A stretch of DNA of 64,000 nucleotides from Spirosoma endbachense (GCF_010233585.1 NZ_CP045997.1:9586494-9650493), one strand, 5' to 3'. Counted from the stretch's first letter, positions 1 through 8,136 are shown. Notes: generated by a model not told the origin, from the sequence alone. Numbers and translations are program-made.

Positions 1-297
1 GCCATCAAGGTCTGGCTAGAAAAACACCTGCTGAGGTGTACTGTACTCCTTTGCAAGTCGACGTAGAATCGGAAAACCTCAATTAAAAAAAGCAAAAACT
101 GGTCCTAAATATAGGGAGCACTATATTGGGCGGCCCAGCTTAATAGTGGGGAATCGTATGGCAAGGATCGCCCAGCTATTTCGTTACTATGCATTAATAA
201 ACAACCCGCTCAATTGGATAATCTCGTAAAAAGGCTGAGTTAACTAAACACAAATTAGTCAAACTATCTTAGGGTAATACAGCCCAAGCAGATATTG
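1..297. other. Leading stretch without a recognisable gene
   Basis: No ORF here resembles a known family. A short open frame enters from the left edge on the plus strand and stops near base 69; it could be the tail of a gene outside the window, but I do not recognise it. A small hairpin (CACCT-GCTG-AGGTG) lies near base 28. The AraC gene at 298 ends at the right border. Confidence 0.3.
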
Positions 298-1173
298 TCA
301 GGTATGATTTAGCTGCTTGCGATAGATTCCTGGCGGCAAAGACGTTATCTTCTTAAATGTCCGGGTAAAATGGGAAAGACCTTCAAATCCCGTAAGTGCC
401 GCAATTTCAGAAAGGGAAGACTGGCTAGTGGCCATAATATGTACGGCCCGTTCAATTCGTTTTTCATTAATAAACGTTAGTGGGCGCGTCCCGGTATGCT
501 TCCCAAATAATCGGGAAAAATACTCTGGATTCAGATGTACCCTTTCGGCTAAACGTTTTACCGTTAGGGGTAAGTGCAAGTTGACCAGAATAAAACGCAT
601 AGTGTCCAGAATCGTAATAGGAACTTCGACCGCTTCCCGGGCGGATAGCAACTCTGGAACAGCAAACCGTGATAATAATTGAAGCAGGATGCCTTGGGTC
701 TCCAAAAAGAGGTCAAACTTCTGCTGATTGTTGAGTTCCTGGTATTCCTTGTAATAAATGTTCTTTTCGTACACCAAAGGGTTATCAGACCGATTAATAC
801 CCCTACCTGGGTTGATTTCTACCAAGCGTTTAAAATTTAGCACGTCGATTTCGCTGGCCTTCACTCTAGAGATAAGTCGGCTAGCTAAGAATAGGGAGGT
901 ACCATCAGCGGATTCTTCGAAGAACTGAACAAAGTATTGACTAAGGTAACTTTCACAGATTAGGTTACAGAGTGTATAACTAGGAATAATGTATAAATAA
1001 CCCGCTTCCAGCTTAAGCGTTTTGGCATGATCAAATAGTTTCCCCTCTCCTTCATCAATGTAATAAATGCGGTGATAAGGGCTGATGACATTTTTGTAGT
1101 TCCACCGAGAATCCAGTTTGACCCAATCGACATTGAGCAGCGATAAAGTATGCTTCAAAAAACGCTTATTCAT
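298..1173 (-). CDS. AraC-family transcriptional regulator
   Basis: A 291-residue one-component regulator. The C-terminal part (about residues 190-288) carries the double helix-turn-helix of the AraC/XylS family, with the typical NPEYFSRLFGKHTG segment and the second helix region GFEGLSHFTRTFKK. The N-terminal part (about 20-110) looks like a cupin ligand-binding domain. It is divergent from the alpha-L-fucosidase gene at 1534, so control of that gene by a fucose-containing sugar is a fair inference. A 12-bp direct repeat lies just upstream of its start. The fold call is firm; the ligand is unknown. Confidence 0.9.
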   Translation of the reverse strand: MNKRFLKHTLSLLNVDWVKLDSRWNYKNVISPYHRIYYIDEGEGKLFDHAKTLKLEAGYLYIIPSYTLCNLICESYLSQYFVQFFEESADGTSLFLASRLISRVKASEIDVLNFKRLVEINPGRGINRSDNPLVYEKNIYYKEYQELNNQQKFDLFLETQGILLQLLSRFAVPELLSAREAVEVPITILDTMRFILVNLHLPLTVKRLAERVHLNPEYFSRLFGKHTGTRPLTFINEKRIERAVHIMATSQSSLSEIAALTGFEGLSHFTRTFKKITSLPPGIYRKQLNHT

Positions 1174-1204
1174 TAGTCAGTACAAAATTGGCATAAAACT
1201 AGGG

Positions 1205-1237
1205 AAAGTCTGTTTTATATAGAAAAAAGTCTGTTTT
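1205..1237. promoter_or_regulatory. Direct repeat, probable AraC-type operator
   Basis: The 12-mer AAAGTCTGTTTT occurs at 1205-1216 and again at 1226-1237. The period is 21 bp, two helical turns, which is the usual geometry of AraC-family half sites. It sits 32-64 bp upstream of the AraC start and within the 360-bp gap shared with the divergent fucosidase gene, so it could serve both. The rest of the gap (1174-1533) shows no gene. Confidence 0.5.
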
Positions 1238-1533
1238 GGTATAATCTAACTCTTTGCTTGACGCTAGTTTTGTTAATGAATCGATAAGGTCAAAATACGA
1301 ACATTAGATGAGCTTGTTTATCTATATCAATGGAAGAAGCTCGTAGCGGGCTAGTTATAAGCGTTTCCCTCGGCTCGATAACGGCTACGTTTTGTCAGAT
1401 CAACGATGCCCTGCTCTCAAGTAGTGGCGGTCTGCCTAAGCGAAGACAAAACCCAAAATGGCAACTTATGGATCAGGTTTATGGAATGGAATGAAGAATC
1501 CTACACCCGAAAATCACTCGTAACAAAACAAAT

Positions 1534-2667
1534 ATGACGTTCCGTTTCAATTATCCACCTACTGGTCGTATTGGAAATAGACACCTTCTCGTGCTAATTT
1601 TTTGCTTGGTAGGTTTAACTAGTAACACCTATGCCCAGGTTAAGGCTCCTCAACCAGTCGGGCCAGTTCCCAACGAAAACCAGTTGCGCTGGCAGAAAAT
1701 GGAATACTACGCCTTTATCCATTTTTCGATCAATACCTATACCGATATGGCCTGGGGCTTGGGCAACGAAGATCTTAAGTTGTTTAACCCGACCAAACTG
1801 GATTGCAGGCAGTGGGCCCGAATTTGCAAAGAGGCAGGCATGAAAGGTATTATTTTCACGGCTAAACACCATAGCGGGTTTTGTCTGTGGCCGTCAAAGT
1901 ATACCGAATACTCTGTCAAAAATATCCCCTGGCAAAGCGGGAAAGCCGATATTGTGCGGGAGATGGCCAATGCCTGCAAAGAATATGGCCTGAAATTCGG
2001 AGTGTATTTGTCGCCCTGGGACAGAAATCACCCTGACTATGGAAAGCCTGCCTACATTACCTACTTCCGCAACCAGTTGCAGGAATTACTGACCAACTAC
2101 GGGGAAATTTTTGAAGTCTGGTTTGATGGCGCGAATGGCGGATCAGGTTATTATGGCGGGGCCAACGAAACCCGTAAGATTGACGCTAAAACGTACTACG
2201 ACTGGCCCAATACCTATAAACTGGTGCGTAAACTCCAGCCCAACATTGTCATCTGGAATGACGGAGGTGATCGAGCGGACCTTCGCTGGGTAGGCACCGA
2301 AGCGGGGTATGTAGGTGAAACTAACTGGAGTCTGTTAAAGGCAACGGGCGAGGTGCCGGAACAGATGTTGCGTCATGGTGTCGAAAATGGCAATGCCTGG
2401 GTGCCAGCAGAAGTAAACACCTCGATTCGACCCGAATGGTTCTACCACGAACGGGAAGATAGAAAAGTGAAAACCTTGCCCCAACTGATGGATATTTATT
2501 ACCACTCCATTGGGCGAAACGCGACGTTACTGCTCAATTTCCCAATCATGCCGAATGGCCTGATTCATGAAAAAGACGAAAAAGCGGTACAGGCCTTCGC
2601 TAAAGCGACCAAGGAAGCGTTTGGACTTGCAACAGTATACTGGAGATTTTTTCAAGCAGCCATCTGA
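1534..2667 (+). pseudogene. GH29 alpha-L-fucosidase, 3' end replaced by IS3
   Basis: An exported glycoside hydrolase family 29 retaining alpha-L-fucosidase that removes terminal L-fucose from glycans. Residues 1-35 form a signal peptide ending near TYAQ. The catalytic barrel follows, with the GH29 KHHSGFCLWPS segment (about 111-121) and the EVWFDGANG motif whose Asp198 is the expected nucleophile. Native sequence ends at about residue 363, where the IS3 inverted repeat begins at 2622; the last 14 or so codons are IS sequence. Family members usually continue into a C-terminal beta-sandwich, often with an F5/8-type module, and this is missing. I find no continuation on the far side of the IS. 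The barrel itself appears complete, so residual activity cannot be excluded. Confidence 0.85.
2622..2646. repeat. IS3 left terminal inverted repeat
   Basis: This is the end of the IS3 element inside the fucosidase gene. It matches the reverse complement of 5587-5611 at 20 of 25 bases, including the block ACTGGAGA. The orfB stop codon (2652-2654) lies just inside it, as usual in compact IS3 elements. Confidence 0.75.
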
Positions 2668-2861
2668 GAGGTGTAAAAATAAGATTCCTGTTGAGTAGGA
2701 GTTCGGTAATTCAAGCTTGAATGTTTCCGCCGACGATTGTACCAACCCTCGATATACTCGAAGGTGGCCAACCGGGCTGCGGCCCGCGTCGGAAAGTCAA
2801 CATGGTTAACCAATTCGCTTTTAAATGTTTTGAAAAAGCTCTCAACTACTGCATTGTCCCA

Positions 2862-2877
2862 TCGGATCGCCGAAGCG
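2862..2877. other. 16-nt GC-rich hairpin insert in orfB (GNC/WDN motif)
   Basis: An extra 16 nt splits the conserved IS3 motif GNC-WDN; without it the codons TGT and TGG adjoin in frame. Plus-strand bases 2862-2873 fold as TCGG-ATCG-CCGA (4-bp stem, 4-nt loop). Confidence 0.6.
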
Positions 2878-2970
2878 ACAGTTGCCTTTACGGCTCATGC
2901 TCTGTACGACGGGCAAGCCCTTTAGATGCCCCAGAAATTCATTGCAGGCATACTGGACACCACGATCTGA

Positions 2971-2986
2971 CCGGGCTGCCGGCGCA
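2971..2986. other. 16-nt GC-rich hairpin insert in orfB (FH/SDRG motif)
   Basis: An extra 16 nt separates His from the catalytic SDRG motif of the transposase; removing it restores LLFHSDRGVQY in frame. Bases 2971-2982 fold as CCGG-GCTG-CCGG. Confidence 0.6.
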
Positions 2987-3157
2987 GTGAAATAGAAGTT
3001 TACCGTCTATGCTCCTGTTTTTGAGAGCCATACGCCAGGCTGCTACGCTCGTATCCGCAGCTTTCAGTCCATCACTCAATGCCCATCCGATTACTTTTCG
3101 GTCTGCCAAATCCAGCACGGCTGTCAGGTATAACCAACCCTCGCCGGTCGGAATGTA

Positions 3158-3173
3158 GCGGGGCGGCCCGTGC
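3158..3173. other. 16-nt GC-rich hairpin insert in orfB (SDIT/YIP motif)
   Basis: An extra 16 nt lies between VSDIT (containing the first catalytic Asp) and YIPTGEGW; removing it restores the usual IS3 reading. Bases 3159-3170 fold as CGGG-GCGG-CCCG. Confidence 0.6.
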
Positions 3174-3386
3174 CGTGATATCTGACACCCACTTCTGACC
3201 TGGCTTATCTGCTGTGAATTCTCGGTTTAACAGGTTTTTAACTATCGGATAATCGTGAGATGAGTCGGTAGTCTGAACACGATATTTTTTATACATGATG
3301 CTGCGAATGGCCGCTTTGTGCATCAATCGGGCCACCCGATTACGTGATGTCTTTACGCCCCGCTCCCGCAATTCATCAGCGATCCG

Positions 3387-3400
3387 GGCCACCGTGGCGC
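3387..3400. other. 14-nt GC-rich hairpin insert in orfB (YGSP/R motif)
   Basis: About 14 extra nt separate RYGSP from RIADELRERG; removing them gives the usual YGSPR join of IS3 transposases. Bases 3388-3398 fold as GCCAC-C-GTGGC. The exact borders are ambiguous by a base or two. Confidence 0.5.
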
Positions 3401-3602
3401 GGGACTACCGTACCGAGACTCGCTCTGGGCATGTACCTGTCGAATATCGTCCAGCAACTGAGCTTGTTTTAGTTGCCTAATGCCAACCGGATGCTTGCGC
3501 CAATAATAGTACCCACTACTACTGACTTTCAGTACCTTACACATCCTCTCAACGGGAAATTGATTGGCATGTTCCGCTACAAATCGGAATATTTCCCACG
3601 GT

Positions 3603-3614
3603 CCGCCGCGCGGT
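3603..3614. other. 12-nt GC-rich hairpin insert at the start of orfB
   Basis: A 12-nt in-frame segment able to fold as CCGC-CGC-GCGG. Removing it shortens the overlap region to a form closer to other IS3 OrfA/OrfB overlaps (FSRGDRGKYSDL in the OrfA frame). As it does not break the frame, this is the least certain of the set. Confidence 0.35.
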
Positions 3615-3661
3615 CGCCCCTGGAGAAGATGCCGACTGCCTTTTTTCTGTACAACTCACTA

Positions 3662-5023
3662 CTAGGTTACTGATAATGAATGCTTTAAAAACAGCTTCTC
3701 CAGCTCCTCTTTGGTTAGTTGAAGGGCATGTAATTTCTTATCCAGGTGCTTCAACTTCATCGCCTTCTGCTTCTCATTGCTTAATTCCATCTGGTTCTTT
3801 TGGTAGGGTTCGGCTTTAACAATCATGTTCCAAATAATAACAGCCAACTTTCTAGCCGTCGCGATAATGGCAGCCAGGCGGCCTTTTTTGAAGGCAATAC
3901 GCTTGAAGAAAGGTGTCAGCTCGTGATCTTTCTGATTGCCAATCGAGTTGGCCGCATGGCGCAGTGCTTTAGCGATATGATTCTTCCCCGATGGAGTTCG
4001 ATTGCCAATGACCTTGCCTCCGCTGATTTTGTTATTGGGTACCAGTCCTAACCAGCAGGCAAAACCTTTAGCCGTCGGAAACTTGTGTATATCATGACCT
4101 AGGCTGGTCAGCAAACATAAAACAGCGTTGTAACTAATGCCTGATATGGCAAATAGGTCGGTTCTGAAATATTGGTAGGCCAGATGAGATAGATTAAAGC
4201 TAGGGGCATGTTTACCAGCTCTCTTTCGGTTAGTTTTCAGTTGCTTCTTCTCATCTATTGAAACCTCGACCTCAGGAGCATACTTGACCAGAAAGGTTTC
4301 AATAACCTGGTCGCATTCTTTGATCTTCCGTTCATACAGACGGTAAAAATCCAGAGAAGCCTGTAATTCAAATAACAGTTCTTCCCGCCACCAGCCTTGC
4401 AGGGCATCGGCAATCTCTTGTCGCGACTTTTTGACCCGATGACTGACCAGTGACACTAAGTGTTCGGGTTCACGCTGTCCAGCTAGGATGGCCTCAATAA
4501 CAGCCATACCTGACTGGCCAGTGATGTCATTAATCACCACATCCAAACGGATGTTCATCAGCCGCAATGCTTTCTGCATTTTGTTGCTGTAGCGGGCCGA
4601 CTGTTGAACCAAATGCAGGTGATGGTAATAATAGGTACGTAACTGCTGGAAGGTGTCACTCAGTAATAAACTGCCTGATAATAGGCCCAGCGAATGTAGC
4701 TTCTGAATCCAGATGCAGTCAATTACATCGGTTTTTCTGCCCTTTACGTTTTTAGTCTGGTTACCGCCTACCAGTAACACGTTAAAACCTGCATGCTGGA
4801 GCGCACTAAACAACGTTTGCCAATAACTGCCAGTGCTTTCCATAGCGATGGTGGTTACGCCATGTTGGCGCAAATGGTTGATCATCTCTTGATGATCTTT
4901 GGTGTACACCCCAAATTCACGCACATTGTCTTTATTCTGGTCAATAGCCACCAGATGAGTGCGCGAACCGACATCAATCCCCGCAGCCTGGGGATTAATA
5001 ATGTTGAACGATAGCTGGTTCAT
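3662..5023 (-). CDS. IS110-family transposase (DEDD recombinase)
   Basis: A complete 453-residue IS110-family recombinase. The N-terminal DEDD RuvC-like domain is shown by AAGIDVGSRTHLVAID near residue 14, AMESTGSYW near 60 and GRKTDVID near 95. A coiled middle region follows. The C-terminal Tnp20 domain contains ISGISYNAVLCLLTSLG, FACWLGLVPN, ISGGK and the HIAKALRHAANSIG helix. In characterised relatives this protein works with a bridge RNA made from the non-coding end of the element to choose donor and target DNA. No frameshift or stop is seen. Confidence 0.93.
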   Translation of the reverse strand: MNQLSFNIINPQAAGIDVGSRTHLVAIDQNKDNVREFGVYTKDHQEMINHLRQHGVTTIAMESTGSYWQTLFSALQHAGFNVLLVGGNQTKNVKGRKTDVIDCIWIQKLHSLGLLSGSLLLSDTFQQLRTYYYHHLHLVQQSARYSNKMQKALRLMNIRLDVVINDITGQSGMAVIEAILAGQREPEHLVSLVSHRVKKSRQEIADALQGWWREELLFELQASLDFYRLYERKIKECDQVIETFLVKYAPEVEVSIDEKKQLKTNRKRAGKHAPSFNLSHLAYQYFRTDLFAISGISYNAVLCLLTSLGHDIHKFPTAKGFACWLGLVPNNKISGGKVIGNRTPSGKNHIAKALRHAANSIGNQKDHELTPFFKRIAFKKGRLAAIIATARKLAVIIWNMIVKAEPYQKNQMELSNEKQKAMKLKHLDKKLHALQLTKEELEKLFLKHSLSVT

Positions 5024-5283
5024 ACCTATTGGACATTAATGGTTAATGACTTCCAGGAAGCGTATCGGGACTGTAAAATTTTTCTGTGGGGGATTCGCCA
5101 AAGCGATCACCAATCAATTCACCAAATGCCTTCCGAGTAGGAAAGCATGGTACGCTCCAGCTCAGATTTTAGTAAGGACTTTAAAAGTACCAGTAAAAGC
5201 GGGGAGCTTGGTTCTGAAAGTCAGCCAAAAATAGGGTTTTGGGCTGATACAAAAGTTGTTAAGACTATTCAACAGCGGATGCG
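5024..5283 (-). ncRNA. Candidate bridge RNA of the IS110 element
   Basis: Non-coding leader between the element end and the transposase start, in the position where IS110 bridge RNAs are encoded. Near its 5' end it can form a hairpin (5221-5247: TCAGCC and GGCTGA arms extended by A4/T4, loop CCCTAT). It contains GATTTTAGTA (5165-5174), identical to target DNA on the right (5293-5302), and TTTTTCTGT (5079-5087), identical to target DNA on the left (3642-3650). These could be guide segments, but the two matches have the same strand sense and are about 80 nt apart, which does not fit the IS621 loop model exactly. Confidence 0.45.
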
Positions 5284-5570
5284 CTGTACAGTGATTTTAG
5301 TATATCGCGCTCAAGCTGAGCGTCTTTCAGCTCTTTCTGAAGTCGTTTGATCAGCTTCTGATCCTCGCTCAGCTCGGGGGCCGCAGTTGCAGATTGACCA
5401 GGGCTTTTGTGGCTTTGTCGCCATTTGGTAATCCGGCTCGAATCAATGCCGAGTTCACGAGCGGCTTCCTGCACGGAGCCTTTGGCGTGGGATAACTCAA
5501 CGGCCATTTGTTTGAATGCCAGGTCAAATACACGTCTTTTCTTCATGGGTACTTTTGGGTTTGTTCCCAA
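5265..5570 (-). pseudogene. IS3 orfA (helix-turn-helix subunit), separated from orfB
   Basis: A 101-residue frame with the IS3 OrfA helix-turn-helix (FDLAFKQMAVELSHAKGSVQ, then ARELGIDSSRITKWR) and a leucine-zipper-like end (KLIKRLQKELKDAQLERDIL). OrfA binds the IS ends and supplies the start of the OrfAB fusion transposase. Codons left of about 5284 come from the IS110 element, so the last six or so residues are foreign. In the uninterrupted IS3 the frame would run on through A AAA AAG to end near KYSDL, with -1 slippage into orfB. Confidence 0.8.
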
Positions 5571-5586
5571 ATGTGCCTAAAATCCG

Positions 5587-5611
5587 TCTCCAGTCAAATG
5601 TAGCAAGTTCA
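5587..5611. repeat. IS3 right terminal inverted repeat
   Basis: This is the orfA-side end of the IS3 element, the partner of 2622-2646. The stretch 5612-5816 beyond it holds no gene I can identify and does not continue the fucosidase. Confidence 0.75.
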
Positions 5612-5816
5612 GGTATTCGAGCGATCGTTAAGAACTCGCGCAGGAGTCGCTAAAACTAATCGAGGTTATTGCTAAAATCGAGCGTTTACGTGAGACAGTA
5701 ATCTTTTTTAATATCTATCCAATGTAATTCATCGCATACTCATTCATGTAGTATAATCTAAGGATTTTCTAATCGAACCTAGGAACTTGCCTCTCATAGC
5801 CTAGCTTGTAATACAT

Positions 5817-7112
5817 ATGATTACAACTATAACCATCATTTTTGTTCTGGGCTATCTCTTAATCACGCTTGAACATCCCATCCGCTTCAACAAGACAGCT
5901 ACGGCATTAATTACTGGTGTACTTTGCTGGATCATCTACGTTCTCTCGGCTACTGCTCCCGAACCTGTCTTAGAGCATCTAAGCCATCATCTCATTGAGA
6001 TTGCTCAAATCCTGTTCTTTCTTTTGGGAGCAATGACCATTGTCGAGTTAATTGACATTCATGATGGCTTTACCATCATTACTGATCGCATTGCCACCCG
6101 TAATCCTAAAGTGCTGTTATGGCTTATCAGTGGGCTCACGTTCATCCTCTCTGCCTTACTCGATAATTTGGCCTCCGCCATTGTTATGGTTTCGGTTACC
6201 CGAAAGCTCGTCAAGAATGTAGAAGAGCGTAAACTCATAGCCGGCATGATTATCATTGCCGCTAATGCCGGAGGAGCTTGGTCACCCATTGGCGATGTGA
6301 CCACCACGATGCTATGGATTGGAGGGCAAGTGTCCACCACGACTATCATTAGCCAATTGTTTCTGCCCAGCTTGATCTGTCTACTGGCTCCTTTACTGTG
6401 GTTAAGTGCGTCTTTTAAGCCTTCACTATCAACAGGCTCCTCAAATCAGAAGGGAGTTAGCCGACCGTATGTTACCTCTATTCAACGGCGTGACCGGCGC
6501 ATTGTGTTTGCGGCTGGATTAACCGCCATTGTCATGGTGCCAATTATTAAGACGGTGACTCACTTGCCTCCTTACATGCCCATGTTATTGGCGTTAGGTA
6601 TGGTTTGGGGCATCTCGGAGATCATTCATGCCGACAAAGATGAGCAGGACCGAAAGCGTTACACAGCCGCTTATGCATTGAGTAAAGTGGATGTTCCAAG
6701 TATTTTGTTCTTTCTGGGCATTTTGTTAGCAGTGGGAACGCTAGAATCAACTGGTGCTTTAACCACAGTCGCTGCTAGTCTCAATAAGTGGATTGGTGAT
6801 TTAGACTTAATTGTGTTATTAATTGGCGTAGCTTCAGCCATCGTTGACAACGTCCCGATTGTAGCCGCCATGATGGGTATGTATGATCTAAACACCTATC
6901 CGATAGATGCCAAGTTGTGGGAGTTTTTGGCCTACACGGCTGGTACAGGAGGCAGCTTATTAGTAATTGGTTCAGCGGCTGGGGTAGCCGTGATGGGGAT
7001 GGAGAAATTAGAATTCGGCTGGTATTTACGACGCATCAGCGGACTAGCTTTGTTAGGATACATAGCTGGTGCCTTAGTTTATCTAGGTATTTATGCGCTC
7101 AGTCATCACTAA
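5817..7112 (+). CDS. nhaD: NhaD-type sodium/proton antiporter
   Basis: A 431-residue inner-membrane carrier of the NhaD branch of the ion transporter (ArsB/NhaD) superfamily, which exchanges Na+ or Li+ for H+. The chain is almost wholly hydrophobic, with about 11-12 membrane segments. The two inverted halves each carry the acidic-asparagine motif expected at the ion site: SALLDNLASAIVM (Asp116-Asn117) and ASAIVDNVPIVAA (about residue 344). Length fits the family. It stands alone between the IS elements and a gene-poor stretch and probably has its own promoter. The call is firm; the ion was inferred from family membership. Confidence 0.9.
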   Translation: MITTITIIFVLGYLLITLEHPIRFNKTATALITGVLCWIIYVLSATAPEPVLEHLSHHLIEIAQILFFLLGAMTIVELIDIHDGFTIITDRIATRNPKVLLWLISGLTFILSALLDNLASAIVMVSVTRKLVKNVEERKLIAGMIIIAANAGGAWSPIGDVTTTMLWIGGQVSTTTIISQLFLPSLICLLAPLLWLSASFKPSLSTGSSNQKGVSRPYVTSIQRRDRRIVFAAGLTAIVMVPIIKTVTHLPPYMPMLLALGMVWGISEIIHADKDEQDRKRYTAAYALSKVDVPSILFFLGILLAVGTLESTGALTTVAASLNKWIGDLDLIVLLIGVASAIVDNVPIVAAMMGMYDLNTYPIDAKLWEFLAYTAGTGGSLLVIGSAAGVAVMGMEKLEFGWYLRRISGLALLGYIAGALVYLGIYALSHH

Positions 7113-7602
7113 ATATTGCTAGCGTATGCTGGTGTACTGCAGGGAGCAACGGTAGAAGTTGTGCTAAATAACTCCTCAAAAAGGCGTTGATTTTATCGCT
7201 ATGCAGGTGTTTAACCAAACGCCCGATTATAGATACCCAAATCGATATTCGTCTCGGGAGGGAGCATTTACTGAGAAACAAATCAGATCATGTGTAACTG
7301 GAAAACACATCATCCGATCTGTTGCATCCATGGTCTACGGTCTACGTGGTAGATTTCATCAGGGGGCGCTTATTCGCCACAACCATACTACATGACTTAC
7401 AATCACCCAGTAATCCGGGAAACGGTCATTTGGACAATCTTTATCTGGCCAGTTTAAACATATTCGTCGGGAAAATGTAGGCAAAGACTTAACTAACAGA
7501 GAAACGATATGGTACCAATAGGGTCGCCTTACTGATTGATGGTAGCTATACCAACGCTGACTCATCTTGGCAGAACAGCAGCGAAAAGTGCGCTTGCGTG
7601 GG
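7113..7602. other. Gene-poor stretch with one hairpin repeat
   Basis: No credible gene is seen over 490 bp. It contains one copy of the dispersed hairpin-ended repeat (7209-7279). The remaining sequence shows nothing I can interpret. Confidence 0.5.
7209..7279 (+). repeat. Dispersed hairpin-ended repeat, copy 1
   Basis: A copy of a 70-80 bp intergenic repeat. The left arm is GTTTAACCAAACGCCC and the right arm GGGAGCATTTACTGAGAAAC; the arms are imperfectly complementary. The internal GATATTCGTCTC resembles copy 3. Other copies: 12258-12500, 15454-15659, 20406-20480 and 21931-22007, all in the same orientation. Confidence 0.55.
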
Positions 7603-7995
7603 TTACGCGAGTGAGCGCATGAGCTGCTGCTGCGCTGCGTTGGCCGAGTCGAAATAGTCCCGCCAGACGGTGATAGCGCCCTCCTCAATGGTAAGCGTTC
7701 CCATTACCGGTACCGTCAGGGTAGTGCCGTTGGCATGTCTAAAGTTATCAATCCGCTCGTTGAGCACCACATTGCCGACGGCGGCAAGATGAACGATTTC
7801 CCAGTTCGCCTGCAAGGTCGTACCGATACCGGCATCGACATTGAACTTTCGGACAGCCTCGCGGCCGATAAGGTCGGGGGTAGGAAAATTTTGGTAAATG
7901 ACATCAGGCGAGAGCATGGCGAGTGCGTCTTCCATCCGATTGGCCTGCCAATGGGCGAAGAAGGTTTCTGCGACTTCGAGAGGTGTGTTGGACAT
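7603..7995 (-). CDS. NTF2-like (SnoaL-type) protein
   Basis: A 130-residue single-domain protein with the NTF2/SnoaL fold: an N-terminal helix (VAETFFAHWQANRMEDALAM), the LSPDVIYQNFPTPDLIGREA strand-turn and a curved sheet ending with VWRDYFDSANA. Members act as small isomerases, hydrolases or binding proteins; a limonene-epoxide-hydrolase-like role is possible but I see no decisive residues. It lies 141 bp downstream of an SDR on the same strand, suggesting that both act on the same small molecule. Cytoplasmic, no signal peptide. Confidence 0.75.
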   Translation of the reverse strand: MSNTPLEVAETFFAHWQANRMEDALAMLSPDVIYQNFPTPDLIGREAVRKFNVDAGIGTTLQANWEIVHLAAVGNVVLNERIDNFRHANGTTLTVPVMGTLTIEEGAITVWRDYFDSANAAQQQLMRSLA

Positions 7996-8136
7996 GTTGC
8001 TTTTTTAGTGAAGTAAAAATAATTAGTGCCGAGCCGATAGATAATGGCGGCTTTGACGAATTGTTAGAAAGGCGACCTGACCGGTTATTAATTTACTGGC
8101 CGCGTGAGGTAGTGGGCTGCACTAGGCGGCAACCGC

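Larger units (their letters stand above)
2652..3646 (-). pseudogene. IS3 orfB (DDE transposase), broken by short GC-rich inserts
   Basis: The catalytic DDE integrase-fold transposase of IS3. Pieces read in order in different frames: FPVERMCKVLKVSSSGYYYW, HAQSESRYGSP, RIADELRERGVKTSRNRVAR, GQKWVSDIT, YIPTGEGWLYL, SDRGVQYACNEF, WDNAVVESFFK, and finally YIEGWYNRRRKHSSLNYRTP before the stop at 2652. Each frame change coincides with an extra 14-16 nt GC-rich segment. Deleting these segments on paper joins the pieces into one open frame with all three acidic motifs. There is no other lesion in this part; the 5' end is separated from orfA by the IS110 element. The element is therefore inactive as it stands. 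Confidence 0.85.
3654..5283 (-). mobile_element. IS110-family element inserted in the IS3 frameshift region
   Basis: About 1.63 kb of DNA interrupts the IS3 element. The 7-mer CTGTACA is present on both sides (3647-3653 and 5284-5290); joining the flanks over one copy restores the IS3 OrfA/OrfB overlap. The element has about 260 bp of non-coding sequence before its transposase and fewer than 10 bp after it. Placement of the long non-coding region upstream is typical of the IS110 subgroup rather than IS1111, whose non-coding RNA lies downstream. The transposase is intact, so the element may be active. Confidence 0.8.
2622..5611 (-). mobile_element. IS3-family element interrupted by an IS110-family element
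   Basis: An IS3-family element read leftward: orfA at the right, orfB at the left. It is bounded by 25-bp imperfect terminal inverted repeats at 2622-2646 and 5587-5611 (20 of 25 positions match, sharing ACTTGC and ACTGGAGA), with TG...CA outer ends. The OrfA-OrfB overlap contains the slippery string A AAA AAG expected for programmed -1 frameshifting, and the IS110 element is inserted 2-3 bases from it. I cannot see a matching target duplication outside the two ends, so the locus may have rearranged after insertion. Confidence 0.85.

Noticed and set aside
2761..2790. A further GC-rich hairpin (CGGGC-TGCG-GCCCG) in IS3 orfB as another mini-insert
   Set aside because: It is in frame, and the spacing between ELVNH and YIEGWYN matches other IS3 transposases with it present, so it is native sequence.
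2610..5620. A target-site duplication flanking the IS3 element
   Set aside because: The bases next to the inverted repeats (GCGTT on the left, GGTAT on the right) do not match as a 3-5 bp duplication.
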